A DNA stretch of 64,000 bases from Micromonospora coerulea (lineage in GTDB: Bacteria; Actinomycetota; Actinomycetes; Mycobacteriales; Micromonosporaceae), in NCBI RefSeq assembly GCF_016598485.1, contig NZ_JAEMUW010000008.1, positions 62,001 to 126,000 of the forward strand. Direction: 5' to 3'. Of the stretch, positions 55,132 to 64,000 are shown piece by piece. The notes under the pieces are model-generated. The model had not been told where the DNA came from, did no database searches, and was given only the letters and a program-made list of their open reading frames with translations. Within the stretch, counting starts at the first letter, position 1; each line of letters begins with the position of its first letter. The position numbers and the translations under genes are program-made.

Positions 55132-55200
55132 GCCCCGCCCCGGCTGCGGTCGGGCCGGTTTTCCAGCCGATCGGCCCTCGTCGGAGCGTTTGCCGCGCGG

Positions 55201-55206
55201 TAGCGT
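55201..55206 (+). promoter_or_regulatory. -10 box TAGCGT, near-leaderless start
   Basis: Eight bases before the ATG at 55215. Confidence 0.45.
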
Positions 55207-55214
55207 CGCGGGCG

Positions 55215-56384
55215 ATGTATGCTCCCGCCCCCGCCGTGTCCCGCCCGCGCCGCCGCCTGGCCGCCGTCGGCGCGCTGGTCGTCGCGCTCCTCGCCGGCGG
55301 CTGCGCCGAGGACGCCGGCGGCGCCCCGGTCTGGCAGCAGGGTGCGGGTGGCGGCTCGACCGGCTCACCGATCCCGCTCGACCCCATCGGCTCGCCGGCG
55401 CCCGGCCCGTCCGACGCCGCCGGGCGGGCCATCTCGCTCGCCGCGACCGGCGACGTGATCATGGGCAACGCCCCGTCCCGGCTGCCCGCCGACGACGGCG
55501 AGGGCTTCTTCGACCAGGTCAAGGCGGCGCTCAAGGCAGACCTGGTGATGGGGAACCTGGAGGAGCCGCTCACCGAGGACACCGGCGCCGGCAAGTGCGG
55601 GCCGGAGCCGCAGAACTGCTACCAGTTCCGGGCGCCCCCGGGGTATGCGGCACACCTGCGCGACGCCGGGTTCGAGCTGCTCAACCAGGCCAACAACCAC
55701 GGCTACGACTACGGCCCCAAGGGCTACCAGAACACCCAGCGGGCGCTGGAGAAGCACGGCCTCAAGCACACCGGCGCGCCCGACCAGATCACCGTGGTCG
55801 AGGTCGAGGGCGTGCAGGTCGCGGTCGTGGGCTTCTCGTCGTACGTCTGGTCCAACAGCCTCGTCGACATCGGCTCGGCGAAGCGGGTGGTGGCGAAGGC
55901 GGCCACCATGGCCGACCTGGTCGTGGTGCAGGTGCACATGGGCGCCGAGGGCGCCGACCGGAGCCACGTGAAGCCGGGCACCGAGATGTTCTTCGGCGAG
56001 AACCGGGGCGACCCGATGCGCTTCTCGCACGCGGTCATCGACGCGGGGGCGGACCTGGTCGTCGGGCACGGCCCGCACGTGCTGCGCGGGATGGAGTTCT
56101 ACCGGGGGCGGCTGATCGCGTACAGCCTGGGCAACTTCGCCGGCGGGGGGAAGTCGCTGAACAGCTCCGGCCGGCTCGGTTGGGGCGGCGTGCTGAAGGT
56201 GTCGCTGAAGCCGGACGGCAGCTTCGCCGGCGGGACGTTCACCTCGACCGCGATGAACGGCGTGGGCCGGCCGGCGATCGACCCCGACCACCGGGGCCTC
56301 GGGCTGGTCCGGGAGGTCAGCCGGGCCGACTTCCCGAAGACCGGGGCGCGGCTCGACACCGCGGGGCGGATCACCGCGCCGTAG
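55215..56384 (+). CDS. CapA-family lipoprotein (poly-gamma-glutamate capsule-type phosphoesterase fold)
   Basis: 389 residues. A lipoprotein signal (basic start [20 protein letters not shown], lipobox LAGGC at about residue 31) is followed by a CapA/PgsA domain: [59 protein letters not shown] and AYSLGNF. Such calcineurin-like extracellular lipoproteins are common in actinobacteria and rarely make capsule; the substrate is unknown. ATG at 55215. It lies between cbiZ and nth on the same strand. Confidence 0.88.
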   Translation: MYAPAPAVSRPRRRLAAVGALVVALLAGGCAEDAGGAPVWQQGAGGGSTGSPIPLDPIGSPAPGPSDAAGRAISLAATGDVIMGNAPSRLPADDGEGFFDQVKAALKADLVMGNLEEPLTEDTGAGKCGPEPQNCYQFRAPPGYAAHLRDAGFELLNQANNHGYDYGPKGYQNTQRALEKHGLKHTGAPDQITVVEVEGVQVAVVGFSSYVWSNSLVDIGSAKRVVAKAATMADLVVVQVHMGAEGADRSHVKPGTEMFFGENRGDPMRFSHAVIDAGADLVVGHGPHVLRGMEFYRGRLIAYSLGNFAGGGKSLNSSGRLGWGGVLKVSLKPDGSFAGGTFTSTAMNGVGRPAIDPDHRGLGLVREVSRADFPKTGARLDTAGRITAP

Positions 56385-56441
56385 CCCGGCCCCGGGCGGC
56401 CCGCGCCCGCGTGGGCCCCTCGGGACGTCACCGTCGCGACG

Positions 56442-56447
56442 TAGGCT
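56442..56447 (+). promoter_or_regulatory. -10 box TAGGCT, leaderless start of nth
   Basis: Seven bases before the GTG at 56455; probably drives nth, the thioredoxin gene and the NUDIX gene. Confidence 0.55.
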
Positions 56448-56454
56448 GGCCGGC

Positions 56455-57234
56455 GTGACCACCAGTACCCCCGAGACCGACCTCGGCCGTACGCGCCGCG
56501 CCCGGCGGATCGGCCGGGCGCTGACCGAGACGCACCCCGACGCGCACTGTGAACTCGACCACTCCAACGCGCTGGAGCTGGCCGTCGCCACCATCCTCTC
56601 GGCGCAGTGCACCGACAAGAAGGTCAACGAGGTCACCCCGAAGCTCTTCGCCCGTTACCGGAGCGCCGCCGACTACGCCGGGGCGGACCGGACGGAGCTG
56701 GAGGAGCTGATCCGGCCGACCGGGTTCTACCGGAACAAGACCAGCTCCCTGATCAACCTGGGCCAGGCCCTGTGCGAGCGGTACGACGGCGAGGTCCCCG
56801 GCAAGCTGGCCGACCTGGTGACGCTGCCCGGAATCGGCCGCAAGACCGCCAACGTCATCCTCGGCAACGCCTTCGGCGTCCCCGGCATCACCGTCGACAC
56901 CCACTTCCAGCGGCTCGTCCAGCGGTGGCGGCTGACCACCGAGACCGACCCGGTCAAGATCGAGCATGCGATCGGGGCGCTCTACCCGAAGCGCGACTGG
57001 ACCATGCTGTCGCACCGGATCATCTTCCACGGTCGGCGGGTCTGCCACGCTCGCAAGCCGGCCTGCGGCGCCTGCACCTTGGCGAAGCTCTGCCCGTCGT
57101 ACGGGACCGGGCCGACCGAGCCGGGGGCGGCCGCCAAGCTGCTCAAGGGCCCCCGGGCCCGGGACCTGGCGGCGGCCGTCGGGATCGACCCGGACCTGGT
57201 GCCGCAGCAGGCCGTCGCGGCGGAGGTGCCGTGA
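56455..57234 (+). CDS. nth: Endonuclease III (DNA glycosylase/AP lyase)
   Basis: 259-residue base-excision-repair enzyme for oxidised pyrimidines. Helix-hairpin-helix [18 protein letters not shown] with catalytic Lys, then [10 protein letters not shown] with catalytic Asp. The [4Fe-4S] cluster motif [17 protein letters not shown] is complete. It starts with leaderless GTG and overlaps the thioredoxin-like gene by GTGA. Head of the nth-thioredoxin-NUDIX-marP string conserved in actinobacteria. Confidence 0.96.
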   Translation: MTTSTPETDLGRTRRARRIGRALTETHPDAHCELDHSNALELAVATILSAQCTDKKVNEVTPKLFARYRSAADYAGADRTELEELIRPTGFYRNKTSSLINLGQALCERYDGEVPGKLADLVTLPGIGRKTANVILGNAFGVPGITVDTHFQRLVQRWRLTTETDPVKIEHAIGALYPKRDWTMLSHRIIFHGRRVCHARKPACGACTLAKLCPSYGTGPTEPGAAAKLLKGPRARDLAAAVGIDPDLVPQQAVAAEVP

Positions 57235-57839
57235 ACCGCCGACTCGTGGCCCTGCTCGTCCCGGCGCTGCTGGCGGTCGCCGGCTGCAGCGCCACCGACC
57301 AGCCGGCGGCCCCGCCGCCCGCCGCCCGGGCCGAGCGGCCCTCGCCGTTCGCCGACTGCGCCACGCTGACCGCCGCGCCGGCCTCGGCCGTCCCCGCGCC
57401 CACCGCCGGCCAGGGCGCGCCGCTGCCCGAGCTGACCCTCTCCTGCTTCACCGGGGGTGCCCCGGTGAACCTGCGCGCGGTGCGGGGCCCGGCAGTCATC
57501 AACGTCTGGGCGTCCTGGTGCCCGCCGTGCCGCAAGGAGCTGCCCGCCTTCCAGCGGCTCAGCGAACGCGCCGCCGGCCGGTTCCAGGTGATCGGGGTGA
57601 ACAGCCGGGACAGCCGCGGCGGCGCCCAGTCCATCGGCGAGGACTTCGGCGTCCGCTTCCCGATGCTGGTCGACCAGGGCGACGCGTTCGAGCGCGCGCT
57701 CAACCGGAACGCCTTCCCGCTGACCGTCTTCGTCGGCGCCGACGGCCGGGTCCGGCACACCGACTCGACCGGTGCCCTCGACGACGCCACGCTCACCGCG
57801 CTGGTCCGCACCCACCTCGGCGTGGCGGTGGACGCGTGA
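57231..57839 (+). CDS. Thioredoxin-like lipoprotein (TlpA/ResA type)
   Basis: 202 residues, exported and lipid-anchored: signal [15 protein letters not shown] with lipobox AVAGC. The thioredoxin fold has the active site [12 protein letters not shown] (C97, C100), cis-Pro in [13 protein letters not shown], and ResA-like [11 protein letters not shown]. It probably reduces or exchanges disulfides in cell-envelope proteins. An additional Cys pair (FADC and LSC) may form a disulfide. It is coupled to nth and to the NUDIX gene by GTGA overlaps. Equivalent of mycobacterial Rv3673c. Confidence 0.92.
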   Translation: MNRRLVALLVPALLAVAGCSATDQPAAPPPAARAERPSPFADCATLTAAPASAVPAPTAGQGAPLPELTLSCFTGGAPVNLRAVRGPAVINVWASWCPPCRKELPAFQRLSERAAGRFQVIGVNSRDSRGGAQSIGEDFGVRFPMLVDQGDAFERALNRNAFPLTVFVGADGRVRHTDSTGALDDATLTALVRTHLGVAVDA

Positions 57840-58588
57840 GCGGCGCGGAGGGAGCCGGTTCTGCGAGTCCCGCAGTCGCGAACAGCGGTGGCCCGGTGAG
57901 CAGGCGGCCGCCGGAGTGGCTGGAGCCGCTGCTCGACCGACTGGGCAGTGCCCGGGCGGAGGACTTCACCCGGCTCACCACGCCGGAGAGCGGCGGCCGG
58001 GAGAGCGCCGTGCTGGTGCTGCTCGGCGAGGAACCGGACGGCGGCCCTGACGTGCTGGTCCTCCAGCGCGCCGCGACGCTGCGCAACCACGCCGGCCAAC
58101 CGGCCTTCCCGGGCGGTGCGGCCGACCCGGAGGACGCCGACGCCAGCGCCACCGCGCTCCGTGAGGCGAACGAGGAGGTCGGGCTCGACCCGACCAGCGT
58201 CACCGTTCTCGCCCAACTGCCGAAGCTCTGGATCCCGGTCAGCGACTTCGTGGTCACCCCCGTGCTGGCCTGGTGGCACGCCCCGCACCCGGTGCATCCC
58301 CGGGAGCCGGCCGAGGTCGCGCACGTCGCCCGCCTGCCCGTCACCGAGCTGGTCGACCCGGCGAACCGGATGCGGGTCCGCCACCCGAGCGGCTGGATCG
58401 GCCCGGCCTTCTCGGTCCGCGGCATGCTGGTCTGGGGGTTCACCGCCGGGGTGCTGGCCACGCTGCTGGAGATGGGTGGCTGGGCCCGCCCGTGGCCGCC
58501 CGGCCGGGTGGTGGAGCTGCCGCCGACCGCCGCCGCCCCGGCGCCCTCGGCCGGCACCGACGAGGTGGACGAGAGCCCGGTCCGCTGA
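57836..58588 (+). CDS. NUDIX hydrolase, CoA pyrophosphatase type (Rv3672c-like)
   Basis: 250 residues. Nudix box GGAADPEDADASATALREAN-EEVGL (Gx5Ex7REUxEExGU satisfied), with the CoA-pyrophosphatase motif LQRAATLRNHAGQPAFPGG before it. Probably cleaves CoA or ADP-linked phosphates. GTG at 57836 overlaps the previous stop. An alternative GTG at 57896 lies just after a short repeat (57863-57883), which encodes the ASPAVANS stretch shared with the intergenic sequence at 46442, so the first 20 codons may be an addition. The C-terminus is Pro/Ala rich. Confidence 0.9.
   Translation: MSGAEGAGSASPAVANSGGPVSRRPPEWLEPLLDRLGSARAEDFTRLTTPESGGRESAVLVLLGEEPDGGPDVLVLQRAATLRNHAGQPAFPGGAADPEDADASATALREANEEVGLDPTSVTVLAQLPKLWIPVSDFVVTPVLAWWHAPHPVHPREPAEVAHVARLPVTELVDPANRMRVRHPSGWIGPAFSVRGMLVWGFTAGVLATLLEMGGWARPWPPGRVVELPPTAAAPAPSAGTDEVDESPVR
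57863..57883. repeat. Repeat copy inside the NUDIX 5' coding region
   Basis: GAGTCCCGCAGTCGCGAAC (57865-57883) is the exact complement of 46442-46460. It falls within the first 20 codons of the NUDIX gene, between two possible GTG starts. Confidence 0.7.
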
Positions 58589-58639
58589 CCTGAAGGTCAC
58601 GTTGCGCGAGCGGTGGGCCGCTTCCGTGCCACCTGCCCG

Positions 58640-58645
58640 TACCCT
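58640..58645 (+). promoter_or_regulatory. -10 box TACCCT, leaderless start of marP
   Basis: Six bases before the GTG at 58652, giving marP its own promoter behind the NUDIX gene. Confidence 0.5.
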
Positions 58646-58651
58646 GGACGC

Positions 58652-59830
58652 GTGTCCGTCGTGGATCTCGTCCTGCTCCTGCTCATGCTCGTGTTCGCGG
58701 TCAGCGGATACCGCCAGGGCTTCGCCATCGGGGCGCTGTCGCTCTCGGGCTTCTTCGTGGGCGCGCTGATCGGCCTCCAGGTCGGCCCGCTGATCGCCCG
58801 GCAGTTCGTGGACAGCGGGATACGCGTGCTGATCTCTCTGGTGGCGATCTTCGGGCTGGCGGTGCTGGGTCAGGCGCTCGCCGGCTGGCTCGGTTCGCAC
58901 CTGCGCAAGACGATCACCAACGACGTGGCCAAGCGGCTCGACGACCTCGGCGGCGCGCTCGTGTCACTCCTCGCGGTCATGCTGGTGGCCTGGCTGGTCG
59001 CGGTGCCGCTGGGCTCCTCCGCGGTACCCTGGGTGGCCTCCTCGGTCCGTAACAGCGCACTGCTCACCGTGGTCGACCGGATCCTGCCGGACAAGGCCCA
59101 GGAGCTCTCCACCGCGCTGCGCGACACGGTCGACACCAACGGCTTCCCGGACGTGTTCGGGGATCTCGCGCCGACCCGGGCCCGGCAGGTCTCGCCGCCC
59201 GACCCGGCGCTCGCCGGCTCCACCGTGGTGGCCAACAGCCAGCGGGCGGTGGTCAAGGTGCTGGGCTCCGCGCCGAGTTGCGCCCGCCGCATCGAGGGCT
59301 CCGGCTTCGTGTACGCGGACGACCGGGTGATGACCAACGCGCACGTGGTGGCCGGCACCCGCTCGGTCGCCGTCGAGTTGCGCGGCGAGCGGTACGACGG
59401 CGAGGTGGTCGTCTACGACCCGGAGCGGGACCTCGCCGTGCTGCACGTACCCGGGCTGCCCGGCCCGTCCCTGCGGTTCGCCGCCGGGCAGGCCGGCAGC
59501 GGCGCGGACGCGATCGTGCTGGGCTTCCCCCTCGACGGCCCGTACGACGCCCGCCCGGCCCGGGTGCGCGACGTGGACCGGATCACCGGGCCGGACATCT
59601 ACGCCGCGGGGGACGTGACCCGGGAGATCTACACCATCCGGGCGCTGGTGCGCAGCGGCAACTCCGGCGGCCCGCTGGTCTCGGCCAACGGGCTGGTGCT
59701 CGGGGTGATCTTCGCGGCGGCGGCCGACGACCCGAACACCGGCTTCGCGGTCACCGCCGCCGAGGCCCGATCGGTGGCGCTGGCCGGGGCGGAGCGTACC
59801 CGGGCGGTCGGCACCGGCGAGTGCACCTGA
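58652..59830 (+). CDS. marP: Membrane serine protease MarP (CvpA-like N-terminus)
   Basis: 392-residue periplasmic protease tethered by four N-terminal helices (CvpA/colicin V production-like domain, residues 1-140). Trypsin-fold domain: catalytic H231 (TNAHVVAG), D260 (DPERDLAVL) and S338 (RSGNSGGPL), close to the M. tuberculosis positions. Cys in APSCARRIEG and at the C-terminus (GTGECT) can form the redox-sensitive disulfide known from MarP. MarP supports pH homeostasis and peptidoglycan hydrolysis control under acid stress. GTG at 58652 is six bases after TACCCT. Confidence 0.94.
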   Translation: MSVVDLVLLLLMLVFAVSGYRQGFAIGALSLSGFFVGALIGLQVGPLIARQFVDSGIRVLISLVAIFGLAVLGQALAGWLGSHLRKTITNDVAKRLDDLGGALVSLLAVMLVAWLVAVPLGSSAVPWVASSVRNSALLTVVDRILPDKAQELSTALRDTVDTNGFPDVFGDLAPTRARQVSPPDPALAGSTVVANSQRAVVKVLGSAPSCARRIEGSGFVYADDRVMTNAHVVAGTRSVAVELRGERYDGEVVVYDPERDLAVLHVPGLPGPSLRFAAGQAGSGADAIVLGFPLDGPYDARPARVRDVDRITGPDIYAAGDVTREIYTIRALVRSGNSGGPLVSANGLVLGVIFAAAADDPNTGFAVTAAEARSVALAGAERTRAVGTGECT

Positions 59831-59866
59831 GCCGGCCGACGGCGCCCGACCGCGACGGCCGCCTCG

Positions 59867-60595
59867 TCAGCCGCCCGTGGACGCGCGGGCGGTGGCCACG
59901 TCGTCGCCCGACCGGCTGACCCCCGGGATCCTGGCGCGGCCCCAGGTCAGCGTCCGGTCGAGCACCGCCCGGGCCATGATCGCCACGCAGGTGCCGCCGT
60001 TGAGGAACGACGCCACCACGTCGCTGGGGTGGTGCATGCCCCGGTACATCCGGGTCAGCGCGACGCCCAGCGGCACCAGCACCAGCAGCGTCCACCAGGT
60101 GACCTTCGCCGGGGTGCTCTTCGCCCGGAGCGCGAGCAGCACCGCGATGCCGACGTAGAGCGCCACCGACGCCGAGGTGTGCCCGGACGGGAAGCTGGAG
60201 GTCGGCGGCGAGACGTCCATGTGCTCGACGGCCGGCCGGCGGCGGTCGATGGCCATGGTGGTGAAGAGGAAGACCAGCGCCTGCGCGGTCACCGCAGCGC
60301 ACAGGAACAGCGGTTCGCGCCAGCGGTGCAGCACCAGCCGGAGCACCAGCGCCACCAGCACGGTGACCACGACGACCAGCTGGGTGCTGGCCAGCGTGCT
60401 GAACACCAGTGAGACGTCGTTCCAGCCCGCGGTGCGGTCGCCCGCCAGCTCGCGGTTGACCGCGTCCTCCACGGTGAACGGCCAGGTCCGGGCGAGCACC
60501 CGGGTGACCAGGAGACCCAGCCCCACCATGACGGCGAAGAGCAGGGCCAGGGGCAGCAGCACGCGCTTGGTCACCTGGACCGCGACATCGGACAT
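59867..60595 (-). CDS. PAP2-family membrane phosphatase (first of two)
   Basis: 242 residues with about six membrane helices. Phosphatase motifs: MAIDRRRPAVE (variant of KxxxxxxRP), FPSGHTSASVALY, and RMYRGMHHPSDVVAS (SRxxxxxHxxxD variant). Likely acts on lipid phosphates or undecaprenyl diphosphate on the outer face. ATG at 60595. Convergent with marP; only 36 bp separate the two stops and no clear hairpin was seen there. Followed upstream by a second PAP2 gene on the same strand. Confidence 0.9.
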   Translation of the reverse strand: MSDVAVQVTKRVLLPLALLFAVMVGLGLLVTRVLARTWPFTVEDAVNRELAGDRTAGWNDVSLVFSTLASTQLVVVVTVLVALVLRLVLHRWREPLFLCAAVTAQALVFLFTTMAIDRRRPAVEHMDVSPPTSSFPSGHTSASVALYVGIAVLLALRAKSTPAKVTWWTLLVLVPLGVALTRMYRGMHHPSDVVASFLNGGTCVAIMARAVLDRTLTWGRARIPGVSRSGDDVATARASTGG

Positions 60596-60625
60596 GGGCC
60601 GCCCATTACCCGGGTGGGTGCGAAA

Positions 60626-61456
60626 CTACGCGCGCTCCCGGCGCGCCTCGGCCGGGCCCGACCCGGCCAGTTCCGGCTCGACGCCCTCCCGGGCGGTTCG
60701 CGCCGGCCGGCGACCGGTGCGGGCCCGCCAGGTGCGGAACGCCGCCGAGGTCGCCGCCACCACGGCGAGGCCGAGCAGCCACCCGCCCAGCACGTCGCTG
60801 GTCCAGTGGACGCCGAGGGCGATCCGGCTGACGCCGGTGACCACCGCCAGCAGGATCGCGGCGGCCCAGAGCGCCCAGCGCAGCGGCCGCCGGTCGTGGG
60901 TGAACGGCAGGAAGACCAGCAGCAGCACCCCGGCGGTCAGGGTGGCGTTCAGCGCGTGCCCGGACGGGAACGAGAAGCCGGCCGCCCGGGCCACCGGGTC
61001 CAGCAGGTCCGGCCGGTGCCGGCCGACCAGCAGCTTGAGCAGCGCGCCGAGCAGCCCGCCCACCACCATCGTGGTGACCGCCCAGAGGGCCAGCCGCCGG
61101 GCCCGGCGGACCAGCAGCCAGGCGACGACGACGGCGGTGGCGACCCGCAGCGGGCCGGGCGCGAAGACGTCGGTCCAGACGCTCATCACCCGCACCCAGG
61201 CCGGATCGGCGAGGGCGTACCCGTGCAGGGCGTCGGTCACCGAGGCGTCCAGCCGGAACAGTGGCGGCCAGGCCCCCAGCACCAGCAGCGCGAGCAGGGC
61301 GAACGGCACCAGCACCAGGAACGCCGCGGTGGCGGCCACCGTGAGCCGGAGGCCCAGCGAATGGTCCGGGTCCAGGCGGCGGGCCCGCCAGGACCGCTCG
61401 ACCGCGGACATCCGACTGTGTTCGCCCGACCCGTTCATGCCGCCCGACCCGTTCAT
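60626..61456 (-). CDS. PAP2-family membrane phosphatase (second of two)
   Basis: 276 residues, six hydrophobic helices. Motifs complete: KLLVGRHRPDLLD, FSFPSGHALNATLT and GVSRIALGVHWTSDVLGG. The N-terminus begins MNGSGGMNGSGEHSRMS: a 15-bp tandem duplication gives two possible start codons (61456 and 61438) plus a third Met at residue 16. It is close to the bacA-independent undecaprenyl-diphosphatase type. It is 30 bp upstream of the other PAP2 gene and probably co-transcribed. Confidence 0.9.
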   Translation of the reverse strand: MNGSGGMNGSGEHSRMSAVERSWRARRLDPDHSLGLRLTVAATAAFLVLVPFALLALLVLGAWPPLFRLDASVTDALHGYALADPAWVRVMSVWTDVFAPGPLRVATAVVVAWLLVRRARRLALWAVTTMVVGGLLGALLKLLVGRHRPDLLDPVARAAGFSFPSGHALNATLTAGVLLLVFLPFTHDRRPLRWALWAAAILLAVVTGVSRIALGVHWTSDVLGGWLLGLAVVAATSAAFRTWRARTGRRPARTAREGVEPELAGSGPAEARRERA

Positions 61457-61505
61457 GGCGTCAGCACTACCCAGCGGACGGCCCGGTCAGACCGGCCCGC
61501 GCGGC

Positions 61506-62870
61506 TCACCAATGCGACTGGCGGAACCGGCGGACCACCAGCGCGGCGCCGGTGACCAGGGCGACGAAGAGGGCGAGGCCGGTCCAGAGCCGTTCCGGCG
61601 GGGGCTCGTCCGGCTGGCCGGCCGGGTGGGCGGTCCACCGGCTCTGCTGCTTCGGCGGGGTGAAGCTGGACGGGTCGCCGCCCTGCCCGCCCGCCCGGTC
61701 GCCCTGCCCCGAGCCCGGCGCCCGCCCGAAGCTCACCTTCCCGGGGGAGGACTGGTCGTCGAGCGGGTTGCGTACCACCGACGGTACGTCGGCGGACAGC
61801 GCGGCGACCGGGTCCACCAGGCCGTAGCCGAAGCGATCGTCGCGGCCGGTAGGGCCGAGGTCCTTCGCGGTCGTGACCAGCCGGTTGACCACGTCCGCGG
61901 CGGACATCTGCGGGTAGCGGGCCCGGACCAGGGCGGCGGTCGCGGCGACCAGCGGGGAGGCGAAGCTGGTGCCCTGCACCCGCCAGTAGCCGTTGGGGCG
62001 GGCCCCGAAGACCGCAGTCGCCGGTGCGGTGAGCACCGTCTCGTGGCCGGTGATCGAGCCGGACCAGAGGTCGTCACTGGTGTTCAGGCCGGCGACGGCG
62101 ACCACGCCGGGTTCGCGGGCCGGGTACCAGACCTTGGTGCCGGTCGAGGTGGCGAGGTTGCCGGTGCAGGCGACCACCACGACGTCCCGGGCGAAGGCGT
62201 AGTCGAGGGCCGCGGCCAGGGCCGGGCTGGTGTCGCTGCCGCCGAGGGACAGGTTGATGACGCGGGCGCCGTTGTCGACCGCCCAGCGCACCCCGGTGGC
62301 GACGATCATGGAATCGTCGTAACGGTTCTCCTGGTTGAGCACCCGGACCGGGAGGATCGTGGCGTCCGGCGCCAGTCCCACCACGCCGCGGTCGTCGTCG
62401 CGGCGGCCGGCGATCAGGCCGGCGACCGTGGTGCCGTGCCCCACCGGGTCGGGCCCGTCGACGCCCGCGGGCGATACCAGGTCGATGCCGGGCAGCACCT
62501 GGCCGGCAAGGTCCGGGTGGGAACCGTCCACGCCGGAGTCGATCACCGCGACGATCACCCCGCGCCCGGTCGAGCTGCGCCACGCGGTCTCCGCCTGCAG
62601 CTTGTCGAGCTGCCACTGCTCCGCGCGGACCTGGTCCACCCGTTCCGGGTCGGCCACCGGTGCCGGCCAGGCTGGCTCCCGGGCGGCAACCGACCGGGCC
62701 GCGACCTGCACCGACGTGGTGACGGACGCGGTGGCCGCATGGGCCGGGGCGGCGTGTGCCGGCGGGGCGAGCGGGCCGGCGACGAGGGCGGCGGCGGCCG
62801 CCACACCGAGCAGCGTGCGTCCCACCAGATGTCGGGTCGCGGTCGGAGCTGCGTGCCGATCCCTGGTCAC
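61506..62870 (-). CDS. mycP: Mycosin, type VII secretion-associated subtilisin protease
   Basis: 454 residues. Signal peptide (about 10-45, ending HAAPAHA), propeptide-like stretch, then the subtilase domain with catalytic D111 (VIDSGVDGSHPDL), H145 (VGHGTTVAG) and S302 (GTSFASP). A Gly/Pro-rich linker and C-terminal membrane helix (LWTGLALFVALVTGAALVV) anchor it outside the cell. Mycosins process substrates and stabilise the ESX membrane complex. The start is GTG at 62870 (GGGGA just before it); an extension to 62936 is possible but would place an odd Cys-rich segment before the signal. Next to eccC, as in ESX loci. Confidence 0.93.
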   Translation of the reverse strand: MTRDRHAAPTATRHLVGRTLLGVAAAAALVAGPLAPPAHAAPAHAATASVTTSVQVAARSVAAREPAWPAPVADPERVDQVRAEQWQLDKLQAETAWRSSTGRGVIVAVIDSGVDGSHPDLAGQVLPGIDLVSPAGVDGPDPVGHGTTVAGLIAGRRDDDRGVVGLAPDATILPVRVLNQENRYDDSMIVATGVRWAVDNGARVINLSLGGSDTSPALAAALDYAFARDVVVVACTGNLATSTGTKVWYPAREPGVVAVAGLNTSDDLWSGSITGHETVLTAPATAVFGARPNGYWRVQGTSFASPLVAATAALVRARYPQMSAADVVNRLVTTAKDLGPTGRDDRFGYGLVDPVAALSADVPSVVRNPLDDQSSPGKVSFGRAPGSGQGDRAGGQGGDPSSFTPPKQQSRWTAHPAGQPDEPPPERLWTGLALFVALVTGAALVVRRFRQSHW

Positions 62871-62957
62871 ATTCCCCAGCCATTCATCGCGACAGAAACA
62901 TGCTGCTCGGAGATTACCGGGTTTCCCGTGCGTCACGGTGCAAGTCGGCGACTCCGG

Positions 62958-64000
62958 TCACGGGGGCGGCAGGTGGGCCAACTGGACCAGCCGGACCCCC
63001 TCACGACGGGTCACCAACCGGCCCCGCCCCGGCGGCAACGGACCCGCCTTCACCTGACCGACCAGCACCCCCTCCTCCGGGCCGCCGGACATCACCAGGC
63101 CCGCCGTGGCGAGCTCCCGCAGGCGCTGGACGATCGGCTCGAACTGGGTCCGGCCGGCGCCGCCGGCCCGGCGGGCCAGCACCAGGTGCAGCCCGACGTC
63201 CCGGGCGTGCGGCAGGTGCTCCTCCAGGGCGCGCAGCGGGTTGGTCGGCCCGCCGGCCACCAGGTCGTAGTCGTCGACCAGGACGAACAGTTCCGGCCCC
63301 GACCACCAGGACCGGCCGCGCAGCTGGGCGGGGGTGACCTCCGGTCCGGGGAGCCGGCCCTGCAGGTAGCCGGCGGCCGACTCGATCAGCTCGGTGGTGT
63401 GCGGCGCGGCGGTGCCGTACCCGATCAGGTGCGGAGTCTCGATCGTGCCCACCAGGCTGCGCCGGTAGTCGACCAGGATCACCCGGGCCTGCTCCGGCGC
63501 GAACCGGGTGATGATCGAGGTGGCCAGCGCCCGCAGGAACGACGACTTGCCGCACTCGGCGTCCCCGAAGACCAGGAAGTGCGGCTCGGTCGCGAAGTCC
63601 AGCACCACCGGCCGCAGGTCCGCCTCGGCCACCCCGACCGGGAAGGCCAGCCCGGTGGTCGCGGCGAGGTCGAGTTCGGCGTACGGCAGCACCGGCGGGA
63701 GCAGCCGCACCGGTGGAGCGCCCGGCCCGGCCCAGGCCCCGACGACCGCCTTGACCAGGTCGACCGTCTCCCCGCCGAGCGTCACGACCCGGGGCACGGC
63801 ACCGAGGAAGTGCAGCCCGTCGGCGGTGATGCCCCGGCCGGCCCGCTCCGGTACGTTCGCCGCCACCGCCCGCTTCACCAGGACCGAGTCCGCCGGGTCG
63901 CCGAGGCGCAGTTCGAGCCGGGAACCGAACAGGTCGCGGATCGCCGGCCGGAAGTCGGTCCAGCGCACCGAGCTGGCCACCACGTGCACGCCGTACGACA
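62958..64000 (-). CDS. eccC: EccC, type VII secretion FtsK/SpoIIIE ATPase, C-terminal part
   Basis: About 347 codons, running out of the window at its 5' side; the frame is open to 64000 (SYGVHVVASSVRW). Segments: the end of one ATPase domain (WTDFRPAIRDLFGSRLELRL), then the last ATPase domain with degenerate Walker A GDAECGKSSFLRALA and Walker B ELFVLVDDYDLVAGG, the usual form of EccC domain 3, which binds the secretion signal of EsxB-like substrates. It ends REGVRLVQLAHLPPP. mycP follows 87 bp downstream. Confidence 0.93.
   Translation of the reverse strand, partial: SYGVHVVASSVRWTDFRPAIRDLFGSRLELRLGDPADSVLVKRAVAANVPERAGRGITADGLHFLGAVPRVVTLGGETVDLVKAVVGAWAGPGAPPVRLLPPVLPYAELDLAATTGLAFPVGVAEADLRPVVLDFATEPHFLVFGDAECGKSSFLRALATSIITRFAPEQARVILVDYRRSLVGTIETPHLIGYGTAAPHTTELIESAAGYLQGRLPGPEVTPAQLRGRSWWSGPELFVLVDDYDLVAGGPTNPLRALEEHLPHARDVGLHLVLARRAGGAGRTQFEPIVQRLRELATAGLVMSGGPEEGVLVGQVKAGPLPPGRGRLVTRREGVRLVQLAHLPPP

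Overview
The window is a very GC-rich actinobacterial chromosome segment. Codon use, GTG starts and many start codons sitting 6-8 bases after a TANNNT box (the leaderless mRNA pattern) point to an actinomycete, most probably Micromonospora or a close relative. The genus is inferred from protein resemblance and was not tested. No phage, insertion sequence or CRISPR array was seen.

Left part (1-18.4 kb): the 3' end of asd; a two-GAF diguanylate cyclase next to a heptamer repeat array; a CpdA-like phosphodiesterase; a decayed pseudogene; a SigE-family sigma factor with a one-pass membrane partner; a hydrolase; a secreted 5'-nucleotidase; an MFS exporter; several small conserved unknowns; a RibD/DHFR-like reductase followed by a relic of a nearby gene; a methyltransferase behind a large LuxR-type ATPase regulator; and an FMN reductase. 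A tRNA-Pro(CGG) closes this part.

Core part (18.5-28.5 kb and 53.6-59.8 kb): these two blocks together match the mycobacterial order ponA2-whiB4-two ArsA-like ATPases-DUF4177-RidA-MBL hydrolase, then crp-nth-thioredoxin-NUDIX-marP. Here about 25 kb of other genes separates the MBL hydrolase from crp.

Interposed part (28.5-53.5 kb): a zinc-ribbon/adenylate cyclase/AAA/TPR protein coupled to the MBL gene; a Ser/Thr kinase; a secreted tripeptidyl-peptidase-like hydrolase; a TPR gene; a divergent module of a TPR-CHAT protease with a small Cys-containing protein and a membrane protein (the best candidate for an undescribed system); and a tight TetR-controlled operon for acyl-CoA carboxylation (two acyl-CoA dehydrogenases, biotin carboxylase, carboxyltransferase, AtuA-like protein, TIGR03084 protein) in the same order as the mycobacterial fadE10-accA2-accD2-fadE13-Rv0976c group. 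A metallophosphoesterase closes it.

Right end (59.8-64 kb): two PAP2 phosphatases, a mycosin protease and the C-terminal part of EccC, the edge of a type VII (ESX) secretion locus.

A cAMP cyclase, a cAMP phosphodiesterase-like enzyme and Crp all lie in the window. At the DNA level the segment carries dispersed palindromic elements, including one 53-bp element present inside two protein-coding genes in two different reading frames.
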